Assembly: GCA_030043595.1 (NCBI GenBank)
Contig: JASHXJ010000549.1
Location: 1-6,682 of the forward strand
DNA: 6,682 bases
Source: Trebonia sp.
GTDB taxonomy: Bacteria > Actinomycetota > Actinomycetes > Streptosporangiales > Streptosporangiaceae
Direction: 5' to 3'
The notes under the pieces were generated by a model. That model made no database searches. It saw only the letters and a list, made by a program, of their open reading frames with translations, and was not told the DNA's origin. Shown here piece by piece: positions 5,326 through 6,682 of the stretch. Position 1 is the stretch's first letter, and every line of letters begins with the position of its first letter. A program made the translations under genes and the position numbers.

Positions 5326-6225
5326 GTGTCCATGCCGTTTTACGTCTCGCCCGAACAGGCCATGCGGGACAAGGCCGACTACGCGCGCAAGGGCGTGGCG
5401 CGCAGCCGCAGCTCCGTGGTGCTCCAGTACGCGGGCGGCATCCTGATGGTGACGCCGAACGCCTCCAGCGTGCTGCACAAGATCAGCGAGCTGTACGACC
5501 GGATCGCGTTCGCCGCCGTCGGGCGGTACAACGAGTACGAGACCCTGCGCAAGGCGGGCGTCACCTACGCCGACCTGACCGGCTACCAGTTCGACCGTGG
5601 CGACGTCACCGCTCGCGGCGTGGCGAACTGGTACGCGCAAACGCTGGGCGGCATCGCCACCGACAGCAGCAAGCCGTACGAGGTCGAGATCGTGGTCGCC
5701 GAGGTCGGGGTGCAGCCCGATGCCGACCAGATCTACCGGATCACCTGGGACGGCTCGGTCACCGACGAGCCGGGGTTCGTCGCCTTCGGCGGGCAGGCCG
5801 ACCAGGTGACGGCCGCCTTGAAGGAGCGGTTCGCTGACGGCATGTCGCTGACCGAGGCGCTCGGCGCGGCGCTGGCCGCGCTCGCCGCCCCGTCGCCGGG
5901 CTCGCCCGGGCAGGCCTCCGCTGCTGCTCCGGCTTCGGCTTCGGCTTCGGCCTCGTCGCCGGCGAACGGCGACCAGGCCGGGCTCTCGGCCTCCCAGCTG
6001 GAGGTCGCCATCCTCGACCGTGCCCGCGCGCACCGCACGTTCCGCCGCCTGCGCGGCCCGCGCCTTGAGGAACTGATCGCGGAAAGCCGCGCCGCCACGG
6101 CCGGCACGTCGCCAGGCTCGGACCCCGGATCCGACCCCGGGTCTGATGCTGCCGGTGACCAGGAGCCCCCCACCGGGCCCGCCCGTGGCAGCGACGGCAT
6201 CCCCAAGCCCCCGCCGCAGCCCTAA
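5326..6225 (+). CDS. prcA: Proteasome alpha subunit PrcA
   Basis: This 299-residue protein forms the outer gating rings of the 20S core and is the docking surface for ARC. It has no catalytic Thr. The N-terminus PFYVSPEQAMRDKADYARKG is the alpha-family gate and H0 helix. Residues Arg-Ser-Ser-Val-Val-Leu-Gln-Tyr (28-35) open the first strand. Later come HKISELYDRIAFAAVGRYNEYE (51-72), DVTARGVANWYAQTLGG (93-109) and PYEVEIVVAEVG (117-128). The conserved fold ends with SQLEVAILDRARAHRTFRRL (223-242). Between the helix ending near 187 and this last strand is a low-complexity stretch (~188-219, rich in Ala, Ser, Pro). After ~258 comes a tail with GSDP repeats and KPPPQP at the end. Both make it longer than the ~250 residues usual for PrcA. 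The start is GTG, as for many actinobacterial prcA genes, and the stop is TAA at 6223-6225. It is paired with prcB, and the next gene is yciO. Confidence 0.96.
   Translation: MSMPFYVSPEQAMRDKADYARKGVARSRSSVVLQYAGGILMVTPNASSVLHKISELYDRIAFAAVGRYNEYETLRKAGVTYADLTGYQFDRGDVTARGVANWYAQTLGGIATDSSKPYEVEIVVAEVGVQPDADQIYRITWDGSVTDEPGFVAFGGQADQVTAALKERFADGMSLTEALGAALAALAAPSPGSPGQASAAAPASASASASSPANGDQAGLSASQLEVAILDRARAHRTFRRLRGPRLEELIAESRAATAGTSPGSDPGSDPGSDAAGDQEPPTGPARGSDGIPKPPPQP
5931..5954 (+). repeat. Hexamer tandem repeat in prcA
   Basis: GGCTTC occurs three times in a row (5931-5948), followed by a fourth copy, GGCCTC (5949-5954). It encodes alternating Ala-Ser residues within the low-complexity insertion at residues ~202-209. 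Because the unit is 6 bp, slippage would keep the frame. Confidence 0.8.
6115..6150 (+). repeat. 12-bp GSDP-coding repeat in the prcA tail
   Basis: Three consecutive 12-bp units encode GSDP, GSDP and GSDA (PrcA residues 264-275). The units differ mostly at third positions, which suggests the amino acids are kept rather than recently copied. Confidence 0.75.
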
Positions 6226-6254
6226 GACCACTCGGCGGGGCGGGCCGGCACGCC

Positions 6255-6260
6255 TACACT
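6255..6260 (+). promoter_or_regulatory. -10 element of a leaderless yciO transcript
   Basis: TACACT fits TAnnnT and ends 6 nt before the yciO ATG at 6267, so the transcript would start at or beside the ATG. No ribosome binding site precedes the ATG. This gives yciO its own promoter only 30 bp after the prcA stop and suggests it is not simply part of the proteasome operon. A clear -35 is not visible. Confidence 0.5.
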
Positions 6261-6266
6261 CATCGC

Positions 6267-6682
6267 ATGGCCAGGTACTTCGACATCCATCCGGCCAACC
6301 CGCAACGGCGCGCGATCATCCAGGTGGCCGATATCGTGCGCGCCGGCGGCGTGATCGCCTACCCGACGGACTCCTGTTACGCGCTTGGCTGCCAGCTCGG
6401 CAACAGCGATGGCATCACCAGGATCAGGGCGATCCGCCACCTCGATGACCGGCACCACCTCACGCTGGTCTGCCAGGACTTCGCCCAGCTGGGCCAGTTC
6501 GTCTACGTGCCCAACCGCGTCTTCCGGGCGATCAAGGCCGCCACCCCCGGCAGCTACACCTTCATCCTGCCGGCGACCAAGGAGGTGCCGCGCAGGCTGC
6601 AGCACCCGGGGAAGAAGACCGTCGGGGTGCGCATCCCGCGGCACGCGGTCGCCCAGGCGCTGCTCGCCGAGCTCGGCGGGCC
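6267..6682 (+). CDS. yciO: YciO-type YrdC/Sua5 superfamily protein (3' truncated)
   Basis: The visible 138 codons match the YciO branch of the YrdC/Sua5 (threonylcarbamoyl-AMP synthase-like) superfamily. Key stretches are the N-terminal FDIHPANPQRR, GGVIAYPTDSCYALGC (residues ~27-42), LTLVCQDFAQL, TPGSYTFILPATKEVPRR and VGVRIPRHAVAQALL, which follow E. coli YciO closely in order and spacing. The superfamily binds nucleotides and double-stranded RNA. True TsaC/Sua5 members make the intermediate for t6A in tRNA, but the KGRP-type segment of TsaC/Sua5 is replaced here by a sequence around RHLDDRHHLTLV, as in YciO. The exact reaction is therefore uncertain, and automatic annotation as L-threonylcarbamoyladenylate synthase may overstate it. 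About two thirds of the expected ~205 residues are present. The frame stays open to the window edge. The ATG at 6267 follows a -10-like TACACT and has no ribosome site. Confidence 0.9.
   Translation, partial: MARYFDIHPANPQRRAIIQVADIVRAGGVIAYPTDSCYALGCQLGNSDGITRIRAIRHLDDRHHLTLVCQDFAQLGQFVYVPNRVFRAIKAATPGSYTFILPATKEVPRRLQHPGKKTVGVRIPRHAVAQALLAELGG

Noticed and set aside
4253..6231. Long minus-strand open frames across prcB and prcA
   Set aside because: They are antisense shadows with no recognisable domain and with ends unrelated to any ribosome site I could see.

Overview
This window is a pupylation–proteasome gene cluster from a high-GC Gram-positive bacterium (Actinomycetota). The DNA is very GC-rich and third codon positions are almost all G or C. 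Starts include GTG and TTG. The protein sequences look closest, from memory, to the Streptosporangiales/Streptomyces branch rather than to mycobacteria. All firmly supported genes are on the + strand. Genus cannot be fixed from the sequence alone.

Layout: (1) 1-423, 3' part of trmI, the tRNA m1A58 methyltransferase, cut by the window edge and ending in a Pro/Glu-rich repeat tail. (2) 572-2365, arc/mpa, the AAA+ ring ATPase that recognises Pup and feeds the proteasome. (3) 2424-3941, dop, Pup deamidase/depupylase. (4) 4065-4277, pup, the ubiquitin-like modifier, ending GGQ. (5) 4274-4354, a possible 26-residue ORF that overlaps the pup stop codon. (6) 4394-5275, prcB, the catalytic proteasome beta subunit with a 62-residue propeptide. 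(7) 5326-6225, prcA, the alpha subunit, with unusual low-complexity additions near its C-terminus. (8) 6267 to the right edge, a yciO-type YrdC/Sua5-superfamily gene, truncated by the window.

How the genes work together: Dop deamidates the C-terminal Gln of Pup to Glu. The ligase PafA, which is not in this window, then joins Pup to substrate lysines. ARC/Mpa binds the Pup coiled coil, unfolds the conjugate and threads it into the PrcA7-PrcB14-PrcA7 core particle, docking through its C-terminal Gln-Tyr-Leu. Dop also removes Pup from conjugates. trmI and yciO are flanking genes concerned with, or related to, tRNA modification.

The system itself is well known. The points most worth a second look are: Ala instead of Gly just before the PrcB catalytic Thr; a dyad abutting the -10-like box of an apparently leaderless dop; a possible 5' hairpin on the pup transcript; the small ORF between pup and prcB; the low-complexity insertions in PrcA; and yciO occupying the position directly after prcA. 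No gap between genes exceeds 150 bp. I found no RNA genes, mobile elements, CRISPR arrays or convincing intrinsic terminators.
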